Shown: in pieces, positions 50,102 to 60,643 of the stretch
How positions within the stretch are numbered: the first letter of the stretch is position 1
Layout of the letters: every line of letters begins with the position of its first letter
From: Acanthacorydalis orientalis
Lineage: Eukaryota; Arthropoda; Insecta; Megaloptera; Corydalidae
Direction: 5' to 3'
DNA length: 64,000 nt
Assembly (NCBI GenBank): GCA_034766995.1
Contig: CM068317.1
Coordinates: forward strand, 7,582,501-7,646,500
The notes under the pieces: model-generated
Told to the model about the DNA's origin: nothing
The model's database searches: none
The model's input: the letters and a program-made list of their open reading frames with translations, nothing else
Translations under genes and position numbers: made by a program

Positions 50102-51203
50102 TGAGCCGTTGTTTTTGAAAGTGATATTAGTCCATTTATTCATACATTTAGATATTATAGGATTTGCGTTTGAATCAACTTAAAAATATTGGTCAACTTA
50201 TAAACGTTAATCAATCTGGGTAATGTTTTTAGAACTATAAACTTGTTAAATTTTATTATGCATTAATAATTAATAAAAATGTTAAGAAAATTAGCGATTT
50301 TTTATCTACAAATGGACTTATACCACTTTCAATAATAACAAATTATGAAAAATATAACTGATAGCAATTTTAAATTTATATTTTAATTGCAGTTGGCTTT
50401 TCTAAAACGTATTTTTTAATGTAAAAATTAATAATTAAAATGAAGACATATAAGTAAACGAATAATCGAGTTTATTAAGAAATAATTTCAGATATTTTAT
50501 AATAAATTTATAAATAAATAAGTATGAAAAGTAATTTACTTCATTAAGATAACTAATAATAACAAACTTATTCATATTTAAATCTTATTTCTCCTTTTCA
50601 CTTAACATAGTGAAGTATTTATGGTGAATAGGAGGTATGTAAGGCAGTAAAATCATCATATCTCTATATTTATTTCTGGTTATAGGTCTCGAAATTGTGT
50701 ACAGTGGTAACAAAGTAATTTTGCTAAAATTTTTAAGCCTTCTTCGTTTTCCAAATAAATCAAGAACTTTAAATTGCGCATTTTCTTCCATTGAGATTTT
50801 GTAGAAAATTTTGTGCGATTCATGCCGTTTAAACCCTATCCAGCATATTTTCAGCCAATGTATAATTTTTCCGTTAGCTTGTTTCTGATGTTGTGTTTTT
50901 AAGCCATTAGCTATTATCCACTGTAAAGATTTTAAGGACAGTGCACACTGAAATCGTAATAATTAACGCGATTAGAAAGTTTTTTCAATTATCATTATTA
51001 CGAATGGACTTATTCCACTTTTAACAAAAACATTTCTGCGATAACATTTTAAATTCAACTTCTTTTGATTAATTTATGAGGATATTGTACAACACTGACT
51101 GTGTGATTATAAATATAAAAAAGGCTATCTATATCTAACTAAAACTACCAGTAACACATTTTTTCTAAAAATGGACTTATACCACTTTCAAAAAAACGGC
51201 TCA
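50102..51203 (-). mobile_element. 1.1-kb inverted-repeat unit enclosing a DUF7869-like coding fragment
   Basis: The left end (50102-50137) and right end (51168-51203) are imperfect inverted repeats of about 36 bp. Both begin TGAGCCGTT and contain GAAAGTG(G/A)TAT(A/T)AGTCCATTT. ATTT or TTT-like sequence flanks both sides, so a short target duplication is possible but not provable in AT-rich DNA. Two extra copies of the GGACTTATACCACTT core lie inside, at 50310-50332 and 51003-51022, in the right-end orientation. Between them lies a minus-strand open frame (next entry). I read this as an internally deleted DNA transposon; a chance arrangement of repeated segments is the alternative. Confidence 0.5.
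50585..50947 (-). pseudogene. C-terminal fragment resembling arthropod DUF7869-type proteins
   Basis: A 120-codon frame on the minus strand is open from about 50962 and possibly starts after a TTTCAG acceptor at 50948. It has order and chemistry I associate with the C-terminus of multicopy arthropod proteins bearing DUF7869. SLQWIIANGLKTQ comes first, then GKIIHWLKICWIGF (family-like IKWLxMRWI). A spacer follows, then VLDLFGKRRRLKNFSKI (family xxDLxxRGRP), LPLYTISRPITRNKYRDMM and a final LLPYIPPIHHKYFTML (family PPIHHxFYxxL). It ends at TAA 50585. The N-terminal catalytic-like part is absent. The intact frame over 120 codons in such AT-rich DNA suggests recent or maintained coding. The family assignment is from memory. 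Confidence 0.6.
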
Positions 51204-51615
51204 TTTCTTTGTAATATTTAATTTATCCACAGTTCTATGAACTATGAACTTAAATTATAACAATATGCAATGTTAATTTATACTAATAAGAACTTAGTTT
51301 TCACATTCATACAGCATTATAATGCTTATTTCTAATTAAACAAAATATATTTCTTGTTTTGTATTTTGATTTTTTTTGTGTTTCTTTATTTTCTTTTGTA
51401 CATTTCTTTATTCATCTATTTACCTAAATATTTACAGATGGATATATATATATACATATATATATAAAATTTTATCAACTTAAAATACGGTAAATATAGA
51501 ATTCTGAATTCCTTACGTTATAATCTAAATGAAATTCTGATAGCTTAAAGTCAAAGGAATGATGTATTGGTTGCAAACTAAAGTAATTACTTATCAGTTG
51601 CCACTGACATACAAA

Positions 51616-51668
<53 letters not shown>

Positions 51669-51697
51669 ATACAATTACATACACACACACGTGTACC

Positions 51698-51729
<32 letters not shown>

Positions 51730-52037
51730 GATGTATGTATGTTGAATAATTCTGGGAAAAAACGTTATATTGAATTATAAACCTCTTAACTATTCACATA
51801 TTAAAACAACAAACTTAACACGACCGCATTTAATATACATAAAGGATTTGTGTTAAATCAAATACCAGTGAAAGAACATTTTCATAACAATATCAGTGCC
51901 GAGGAACGTAAATGAAATGTTTTGACATTAAGAAATAGACGTTCATTTGCATACGCGAAAATTGATAACGTATTTCAAAACGATTATGTAACTTTCATGC
52001 AAATTCCCATTCGTGCATGGTTGATGTACATCCCGTC

Positions 52038-52088
<51 letters not shown>

Positions 52089-52626
52089 TATATATATATA
52101 TGTACAAGTGTAGTCACGACATTTCACAAAGTCTATGACTGAATAAACAACATTTTACTAAGCCGTTAAATACAAACATGTTAAATCTTCATCTTTACTG
52201 AAACCAAAATTCCTGCGAGATACTCTTCAGTCATTTTATTTAATATATTGCGTATTTTATTACTAAACCTCACGATTCATTTCTGAAATTAAGAAATTTG
52301 TTTTTGGCAATTATCAATATAAATTGTTTGTTTAAACTGGTAATATAAAAAGGTGTTAATTTGATCATTTTTTTATATTTCTTTAAAAAAATAAATATAT
52401 CCTTATAAGATATTTAATTTGTAGTTTTTATTGGATTCTATGATTGAGAAAGAGATAATTTACTATAAAATTAATCTTGGTTAAGTAATATAAAATACTA
52501 TTTCTTAGCAATTCTTTTAATATTATATATGCAACATTTGAAACAATTTGATCTCTCTTTTTAATATTACTTTCGAAAAATACTTACAAATATTATAATT
52601 CATAAATATTTTTATTTTATTCCTTA

Positions 52627-52683
<57 letters not shown>
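51204..52683. other. AT-rich DNA with TA arrays and a unique segment
   Basis: TA arrays lie at about 51441-51464, 51617-51663, 51705-51728, 52040-52103 and 52629-52682. The frames at 51475 (minus) and 51922 run into TA arrays and are not called. The segment 51780-52035 is unique and less AT-rich. Confidence 0.55.
51945..52004. promoter_or_regulatory. Inverted pair of POU octamer sites
   Basis: ATTTGCAT at 51945-51952 and its exact reverse complement ATGCAAAT at 51997-52004 are perfect octamer motifs bound by POU-domain factors. They lie 44 bases apart in unique sequence. Function is inferred from the consensus only. Confidence 0.35.
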
Positions 52684-52685
<2 letters not shown>

Positions 52686-53976
52686 GGTGAGCCAGAAAGA
52701 AATCCATTTGTTAAAGGTATATAAAACTGAAGCGTTCATTCTTAATCAAAATATTATTTATTTGTAAAATAAAATAATCTATGTAAATTACATCTTAAAG
52801 GTCACATCATGAAGATAACTTCTATCTCGACACTTCTCTAATTTATTCATAAGGTTTTAGGAACTTACCGACATGTTGTTTCGGAATGTTTTCGATTTCA
52901 TGGCGAATATTTCCTTTCAATTGTGTTATTATTGTTGGCCTGTTGTCGTAGACTCGACTAAAATACGATCTCCAAAGAAAAGAATCACATAGAGACAAGT
53001 CTGGACTTTGTGGCGGCTACTGGATGTCGCCTCTATGGAAGTTTCGTTTTTGAGGAAACATTTCTCTTATCATTGTTAAAGTTTCAGTTGATAAATTTAG
53101 AGAAGGTTGCTCCGTCATACTAAAAACATAACCGTACATTGTAACCTTTAAATCTTGAACTTTTGGTACCAAAATTTTTTTAACATTTTGATATACTCGC
53201 AAGAATTACCTGGTGCTGCACGCCTATGAGAATCCTCAAGGAAATAATGACCAATTACGCCTCTTGTTGAAATTGTTACTACACAAACTGTTGCTTTTGG
53301 GCAGTGAAATGATCTGTGATGTTTTAGGAGTGAATTCTCGTAGCTCCAATATCTATAATTTTGTTTATTGATATGCCCATTTAAATGAAACTGTGCTTTG
53401 TCAGAAGAAAAATTGTCAAAGTGGTTGAATCGGTCGAATAACTTATCTACGTAATTTTTTCGTGAAAACAAGTCTGATTCCTTAAGGTCTTGCATGATCT
53501 GAACCTTGCAGGAATGCGATTTTAAATCGTGTTTCAAAATCCGACGTAAATTTGATTGCGATAACCCCAACGCGACTGCCCCTTTGAGAGTTGATAGAGC
53601 CGGGTTGTCGCGAACGAAATTATTGACGCATTGAATGTTTTTCTCACTTAGTGAAGTTCTTGATCGCCCTCGTGGTCACTGTCTTACAATAGATGTCTTC
53701 AAACTTTTTAATCCCTAACTTAATTAAATTCGTTGATGGACACTGATTAATATTGTGTAAATGGTAATCTATTCGAGAGAATCGTCGAACGGCAACATAA
53801 GAATTATTGTTTCTATAAAATTCTTTTACGCAGATTGCACGCTTTGCTCCCGAGAAGCGATTCATAGTAACTAAATTTCTAAGAATCAAGCTAGCATTGA
53901 CGACAAACCACACGTTTCTCCTCCGCTGAGTTTCTGAATGAGACAGATTTACCACATTCCATTTTAGCCTACCCTC

Positions 53977-53977
<1 letters not shown>
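52684..53977 (-). mobile_element. DUF4817-type Tc1/mariner element, decayed, inside a TA array
   Basis: The element is about 1.3 kb with weak inverted ends: CGGGTGAGCCAGAAAGAAAT on the left, and AGGGTAGGCTAAAATGG when the right end is reverse-complemented. (TA)n arrays flank it on both sides (52629-52682 and 53983-54041), so it probably inserted in one TA tract. It encodes the broken transposase described next. Confidence 0.75.
52790..53955 (-). pseudogene. DUF4817/DDE_3 transposase pseudogene
   Basis: On the minus strand, the N-terminal part (53644-53955) gives CVKEFYRNNNSYVAVRRF and PSTNLIKLGIKKFED, the DUF4817 HTH region. After a frameshift, 53148-53570 gives GLSQSNLRRILKHDLKSH, then FSSDKAQFHLNGHINKQNYR. 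This is the first catalytic-Asp block, with E changed to K after the Asp (family SDEAHFHLSG). VIGHYFLED and EYIKMLKKF follow. Another shift follows: 53017-53202 gives TMIREMFPQKRNFHRGDIQ, and a second frame keeps YDGATFSKF (second Asp). The end is badly decayed towards 52790. At least two frameshifts and several stops make it inactive. Confidence 0.85.

Positions 53978-53982
<5 letters not shown>

Positions 53983-54041
<59 letters not shown>
53983..54041. repeat. (TA)n microsatellite
   Basis: About 29 TA units adjoin the right end of the DUF4817 element; a matching array adjoins its left end. Confidence 0.95.
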
Positions 54042-54045
<4 letters not shown>

Positions 54046-54337
54046 ATTTGGATAATAAGAACCGTTAACATCAATCTTCGTTCTGTTTTTTTAAAAAAAT
54101 AATATTTTTAGAAGACTATAGCTTGCATTTTCTATATAACTTATATTTCAAATTATAAATATATACATACTTTTTATGACGAATAAAAGTATAATTTTTT
54201 GGACTAGATCTTATCAAACGTAAACTCTGAATAAAAGTTACATATACAGAATTATAGAATGTTCAGTATGAAGGAAATGTAGCCTATATTTTCATATTAG
54301 TGCTTTATATGAAACATTAACATGAATTAGTATTGTG

Positions 54338-54369
<32 letters not shown>

Positions 54370-54371
54370 AT

Positions 54372-54592
54372 ACATTATTCTTCTTCGGTGGCGCTACATC
54401 CCAAATCGAGCCTCGTTCTCATCAGTTTTCTGCCTCCAGTCGTCCCTCTCCCTGCCAGTTCTTCTCCAGTTCCTTACTCCCAACAATTCCACTGCATCCT
54501 ACTCTACATTGTCTATCCATCTGATCCATGGTTTACATAAAAGTATTCTCCCGCCTGGTTGTTAATCTGAGGCCCTTTTTAGTACTCTTGAG

Positions 54593-54595
<3 letters not shown>
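54372..54595 (-). pseudogene. Second 3' end of the same non-LTR retrotransposon
   Basis: The reverse complement closely matches the last ~200 bases of the element at 38080-38290: the same ATAGACAATGTAGA, GTGGAATTGTTGGGAGTA and GGCTCGATTTGGG blocks and a CCGAAGAAGAATAATG end. It corresponds to the IDNVE..LLGVxNWRxxxxR tail of the RT protein. It is 5'-truncated, as usual for LINE copies. The 3' end (54372) passes into a TG/TA microsatellite. The plus-strand frames at 54333-54565 are antisense readings of it. Confidence 0.75.
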
Positions 54596-54637
<42 letters not shown>

Positions 54638-54764
54638 TACATATAAAATGACTCAATTTAACCTTCCTCATTAAATATTTAAAAAAACACAAAAAATAAC
54701 ATTCTTTTATTAATTTTTTCAATTTTTCTTGATACGTTCATATGGAAACCTAAATTAATTTATC

Positions 54765-54801
<37 letters not shown>

Positions 54802-54957
54802 AACATAATAATTATCAAAATTTCAGCCTCTGATATTGTGACTCCAGATAAAGGCTTTTTTCAGTGATTTTACTTCAAACGATTTGCTGCTTTATGTTGT
54901 GCTCTGTTACCAAACAATTTTTGATAACACATATAAGCTTATATAAAAACACATATA

Positions 54958-55003
<46 letters not shown>

Positions 55004-55255
55004 ATAATAGCAAAAAAATGTTATTGACAACACCTTATTTATGAATAAGGGAGAAGATCAAACATTTACTTTCTGCTGTCACAGTATAATAGTTCACGTA
55101 TTGCATTTACTATATTTCCATTTATCACAAGCAAAAAAAAAACAGGTCGAATAAATATATCAAGTATGATATATACGAGGAAATATAGAGTCAATATCAT
55201 TCGTCATGTTGCACTGGCCTTTATGTGAAGCTATATTATCTATGCATATATATAT

Positions 55256-55300
<45 letters not shown>

Positions 55301-56939
55301 TACACACACACACATACATATATGTAGTTTACCAACAGTTACTTTCACGTGCACATCTGAATGCATATTGAAATATTGAAGAATGTTCTCGTTCAGTTTG
55401 TCGTATGCAGTTTCTGTCGCTTTGAATAATATCAAAGAACTTTACAGAAACGAAATATAAAAACGTACCCGATGGTCATTTGAAAAGATATATTTTTTTA
55501 CAGAATTCCTTTCAACTATATACAGTAATGTAGATTGCATTTATTCATTTTCTTTAAAAAAAATCTGTATATTGAATACCAGATTATTAAATATATTTGT
55601 GGAATGAAAAATAATGTCTTCATATTTCTAAAAAAACATTATTTCCTTTTTTATTATTTCTAGTATATTGATAGAGGTCCTATCAGAGAGATACCATTAT
55701 TCTTAATTTAGATATTTAGAATTATTATCTTTAAAGATTTTTATAATAGCTGATATACATTTTTGTAATATACAATCTTGAGAAATTACTTGAAAAAACA
55801 TTGAATTATATTTGATAGATATTTAATATGTATTTATGTTCAACAAATGAAATTATTAACAAAATTGTAAGATTCACTGATTATCTGATGCCAGATTTCT
55901 ATTAAAGTTGAGAATAAATATTTACTATTTATTTTATGAAATATATAATTTTGTCCTATTAGCATTCATCCTTTTTTAGTAATTTGAGTGTCTGTCCACC
56001 ACTAATAATCAAAATTATGTATTTTACCAATTCACATCTTTTTAAGTGTATGTTTTATTTCTCTGACAAAATAAGTGTCTTAAATAAATTAATTATAGAA
56101 TTTGGCACTCAACACGGAGTGTATTTTTATTTGGATTTATATTTGAGCACTAATTACTTTAGTTATCGACGTGCCCTTGAACCCAAAGATGGGTTAATAT
56201 ATATCTGAAGATAGGACATGTTCTACAACCAATAGTAGAGGTATTTAGAATAACAAATATCCAGTAGCAGATATTTACATGATCCAAAAAGAATGAATAC
56301 CGTTAAGACAACACAATCAGTGGAATCATCGATAGTAAAAAAGTATATAAGTAATTTTATTTCTTATTCAGATTTTTTGGTGTTTTCTCAAATGTTACTT
56401 AACACTAGATTTCGGGAATTATAAGGATAGTAACAAAAATACTCTCTTATAATTAGTTAAGTAAACAGATAGTTACATTTTTTATTCTAATAACCTATTC
56501 ATAAAATTTCCTAAATTTGTTACATTCATTGAAACTCATTCTTTATACAGCTCTTTCTACAATATACCCCTCTCCCTCTGTCTATCTATTATATATAAAT
56601 TGAATTTCACAAATGATTTGATTTCTTATCCTAAAAACTATAAATTTTTTGATCAAAAATGAGCAATAAATGCTTCTTGATAGTATTTGGTTGTTACTTA
56701 TGTAAATTTCAAAACTAATTCCCTTACTCTTAGAGTTATAAGTACTGAAAAAACTATATATAACGTAAAAGTATATATATATATTAGGAAATCTGTATAA
56801 AAATACAAACTTTCCTTCGCCTTATCGCTTTCAGGATGATGACATCGAACTGAGCATAATGAACAATTAAAATTAATTAATAATCATTTATTGAAGATTT
56901 CTAACTAAAAAATTCTTGAGATTATTTAGATGAGAAAAG

Positions 56940-56989
<50 letters not shown>

Positions 56990-57826
56990 TTTAAAAATTA
57001 ATTCGTTGCCTTTAAATTGAATCAAAAATAACGCTGTTTTATAATAAATTAAAAATTTTTCTCATCGTTATAGGATTCTGAAGTTCCAACGTATAAAAAA
57101 TAAAAATACTATCATACTTAGCTAAGCAGTTGGCATAATCTCACAAAACAATAGTGAAGTCGAAGGTATTCAAAAAGCAGTATATTAAAAATTGCATACT
57201 TTTCCCATTTCAATCGAAAAAAATGCTGACGAAGCCACGGAAATGATTTGTTCAGCTTTGGTGGTAGATATTGTGGTGCATAAATCATCCAAAAAATGTT
57301 AAAACAGTGGAAGAGGTTCGAAAATACATTACGATTTTATCGACTCAAAGCAGTCATTTTTTTCATCAAGGGATTCTTCAGTTCCTTCACAGATGAAACA
57401 GTTATTTAAAGTAATGGGTGATATTTTGAAGATTGAAATATGTCCTGTTTTTTTCATAAACATTTATTTTCTATAACAAAGGTACCGAATTAATTTATAC
57501 CGTTAATAATACACTCATAAGAAACTCTGTTATTTTGTATAAAATCACCACCAATACTTATATTAGAATTAGATAATTATTATTATTAACTGGTAAACAC
57601 ACATATAATAATACGAATTTAGAGACTATAACAACATCATTGATAAATAAGATTTTTCATACGGTAGTTAATTTTATCGTAACGATTCTACGTTAGTTTT
57701 ACAACAACATCGTAAAGAAACCTACCATTGAAATATAACAATAAAAAGAAATATTTCTTTAAAAATATTGCAATGACCTTATATAAACAAGTAGAGGTAT
57801 AAGATCTAACCTTATATGTTTCGTAC

Positions 57827-57870
<44 letters not shown>

Positions 57871-58091
57871 TTATATAAAATTTATTTTACAAGAATGGAT
57901 ATACTCTATTATGTGGTTCACAAAACATTAAATGTTTTTTTTATGGATAAAGTAATAAGATGGTTTTTATGTTGGTTTTATAGTTGGAATTCTGTTTATT
58001 TCCAGTCCCACGTCTCAAAAGAAACATGTTTGACCATAGTATAAAATAAGAACTTGTTAAGTCAGTTTGTACCTTCTGTAACCCTCACATA

Positions 58092-58142
<51 letters not shown>

Positions 58143-59566
58143 TACAAAATTACATTATTTTATTTTACTTCATCTTCATATATTACAGTTACTCCAGACA
58201 TAATTCTTCACTAATTTTGTTCTTTCTCATATCGTTGATATTAATTGATTTGCATTTTTTAAATTAATCTTAATAAAGGTAACATTGTGGTACAAGATTA
58301 ATGTTCAAATTAAATTAATATTTAAATTATTTATATATAAACGAAATTTCTATAAACTAAATAATATATAATTAAAATATTGATATAGTGTATATAAAAT
58401 AAATTATTTAAGTGAAGAATTTTTGCAGAATTTTTAAAAATTAATGAAGTACTTATCTGAAGATGTTTTTATTATTTTCTTTGATCTTCTTCTGTTACTT
58501 TCAGGAGTGAATTCTTTTTTCATTTCAGAAAGTACACCAAAAGATTTCTGATCAAAATATTCAATAAATTATTTTCGATTGTCACTTAACATATATATGC
58601 ATTTAAATTATACCTCCAGCATCTTCAGAGCTTTAAGATACAAAATCCAGATTTTTAAATTCACTAAATTATGTTTTTTTATTATTATTATCTGTTATTT
58701 CATCAACAATTATAATATATATTATATGATTTCTTAAATAGTTATTAGAGGATAGTTTATACAGTAGCTGTAGGATTCTAATAATTATTTACTTTTATAA
58801 ATAGGTTTTATCAATAATTGATAAATATTTTGATTTCGTTCATTGTTCTTTCCTGTTTTTAGAACTTTATTTTATATATTTGAACAGAAATACTTATCTT
58901 ACATTATTTCAAATGTATTATTAAGGACAATTGGAAACTTATACCCACATCTATTTATTTTCAATGTAAACAGTATACATTAACACATACATTTTAATGT
59001 TTATTGTTTAAACTAAGAATAAATCCTATGGGATTAGTTATAAATTAATGATATATTTAACTAACAAATCAATTCCTATTTATAATGAAATAATTTGTAT
59101 GTAGTGTCAATACTCTTGACAATATTTTCAATTTGGTAAACAAATATTTACATGTCCAAATTTGTATATATATATAGAGAGAGATAGAGAGAGAGATATT
59201 TAATAATATTTTCCTCTAATTTTGTTACTATAATAATTTTTAATTGATTTTCCTGATTATCTTCATTCGAAATATAACTTTAAACTTCCATAAATAAACA
59301 ACAAAAAATATTCACTGAAATTTGAATTATTATTATTTGTTCGTATTGGTGTTAACTTAAATGCAGTTCAATGTCGATACGAGTATCTTTAAAATATAAA
59401 TCCTTAATATTATTATTGTATAAATATTTTTCAGTCCCTTAGCACTGATTAAAATTTTGTAGAAATGATTTTCACTGCAGTGTCGACATTTTAAAAATGA
59501 AGATTTATTAAAAAGCTAAATGCAAGTAGATTTAACCTTACAATTTATATATATATATATACACGA
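54596..59566. other. AT-rich non-coding DNA rich in TA arrays
   Basis: No gene was found. Arrays lie at about 54596-54645, 54769-54799, 54957-55001, 55243-55320 (TA with CA), 56942-56986, 57830-57866, 58092-58137 and 59166-59200 (TA/GA). The frame at 55160-55435 on the minus strand includes an array. The frame at 55984-56208 has no recognisable domain. The segment 57180-57420 is less AT-rich and has short open stretches, but no family could be assigned. Confidence 0.55.
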
Positions 59567-59625
59567 GTATATTCATATTATTTTTAGATATTTCTGTGCT
59601 TTTTTTAATTTTTCGTTCGTTTGTT

Positions 59626-59649
59626 ATTATCTATCTATCTATCTATCTA

Positions 59650-59746
<97 letters not shown>
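59626..59746. repeat. (ATCT)n(TA)n compound microsatellite
   Basis: Seven ATCT-type units are followed by about 48 TA units, the longest pure TA run in the window. The frame at 59520-59816 simply reads through it. Confidence 0.97.
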
Positions 59747-59747
<1 letters not shown>

Positions 59748-59925
59748 AGAAAATTTCTATTAAGAAAGTTGAGTTTAACAATAACAGTTGAAAATATTAA
59801 GTTGGTCGAAAAATAGTTGGAGTTTGTCTATTAAGTATAATATTTAAAAAAGTAAAATTATAAATATATTCATATTATTTTTAGATATTTCTGTCCATTT
59901 TTTTTAATTCTTTCATTTTTTATTA

Positions 59926-59928
<3 letters not shown>

Positions 59929-60009
<81 letters not shown>
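59929..60009. repeat. (CT)n(TA)n compound microsatellite
   Basis: About eleven CT units are followed by TA units. It holds the same position within the duplicated unit as the array at 59626-59746. Confidence 0.95.
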
Positions 60010-60011
<2 letters not shown>

Positions 60012-60081
60012 AAGTTTCTACTAATAAAGTTGAGTTTAACTTTAATTCAGCTATTAAAGATAACAATAACAGTTAAAAATA

Positions 60082-60643
60082 TTAGGTTGGTTGAAAAATA
60101 GTTGGAGTTTATGCATCCATTTGTCAAGCTTTTTTGATTTTCCTAGCTATTTTAAATGGTCCAGAACTGTTTGATGACTAACACCTAACTTTTGTGCAAG
60201 CTTCCATATTGTTGTGTGAGGTTCTAATTCAACTAACATCTTCAGTTGGTAGTTCTAAATTGAAGAAGACTCACAACCTTCTTCATCCTTAAGTCTCTCA
60301 TTCTCAGCGCGAAATTATTGGAACTACCATTGCACCGTACGTTCCTTAACAGTATCCACACCAAAAGCATCGTTTAGTTTACGACCAATTTCTGCTGCTT
60401 CATCACCCGTTTTGAACTCGTACAAAATAATTGATCTCTTTGCTTATTTTCTATGTTAAATTCAGTAGCTCAATTTGAAACAAAATTAACAATAAAACCA
60501 AAGTCGATATCACCAAAATACAAACTGCAAAAAGGAACTTTAAAACGATATTAGTACGAACATGGTGAAATGACACTTTCATTGAAAAAATTAAGGCTTG
60601 TTTGCAGAAAACAAAAACCGCAATTATTTACTACCAAACTAAT
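60082..60643 (-). mobile_element. HTH-only mariner deletion derivative, copy 3
   Basis: The ends are TTAGGTTGGTTGAAAAATAG on the left and CGCAATTATTTACTACCAAA on the right. On the minus strand it encodes EFKTGDEAAEIGRKLNDAFG, TVKERTVQW and LAQKLGVSHQTVLDHLK. LGKSKKLDKWMHKL follows, and then immediately the 3' terminal repeat, so the deletion removed everything after the DKWVPHEL position of the family. Stops interrupt the reading. This is the best-preserved copy and shows the family's structure most clearly. Confidence 0.85.

Larger units (their letters stand above)
59567..60120. repeat. Tandem segmental duplication carrying microsatellites and a mariner end
   Basis: Unit A (59567-59835) and unit B (59865-60120) share, in order: ATTCATATTATTTTTAGATA, TTTCTGT, a pyrimidine tetramer or dimer repeat, a long TA array, AAGTTGAGTTTAAC, AATAACAGTT and the mariner terminus TTGGTYGAAAAATAGTTGG. 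Unit A has (ATCT)n and about 50 TA units; unit B has (CT)n and fewer TA units. Unit A stops about 40 bases into the mariner element, whereas unit B continues into the full copy. Unit B has an extra ~24 bases (AATTCAGCTATTAAAG region) in the shared tail. Confidence 0.75.

Noticed and set aside
54333..54565. Two overlapping plus-strand frames
   Set aside because: They are antisense readings of a LINE 3' end plus an adjacent TA array.
57180..57420. Less AT-rich stretch with short open segments, considered as a transposase remnant
   Set aside because: No motif of a known transposase or RT could be aligned, and frames break repeatedly.
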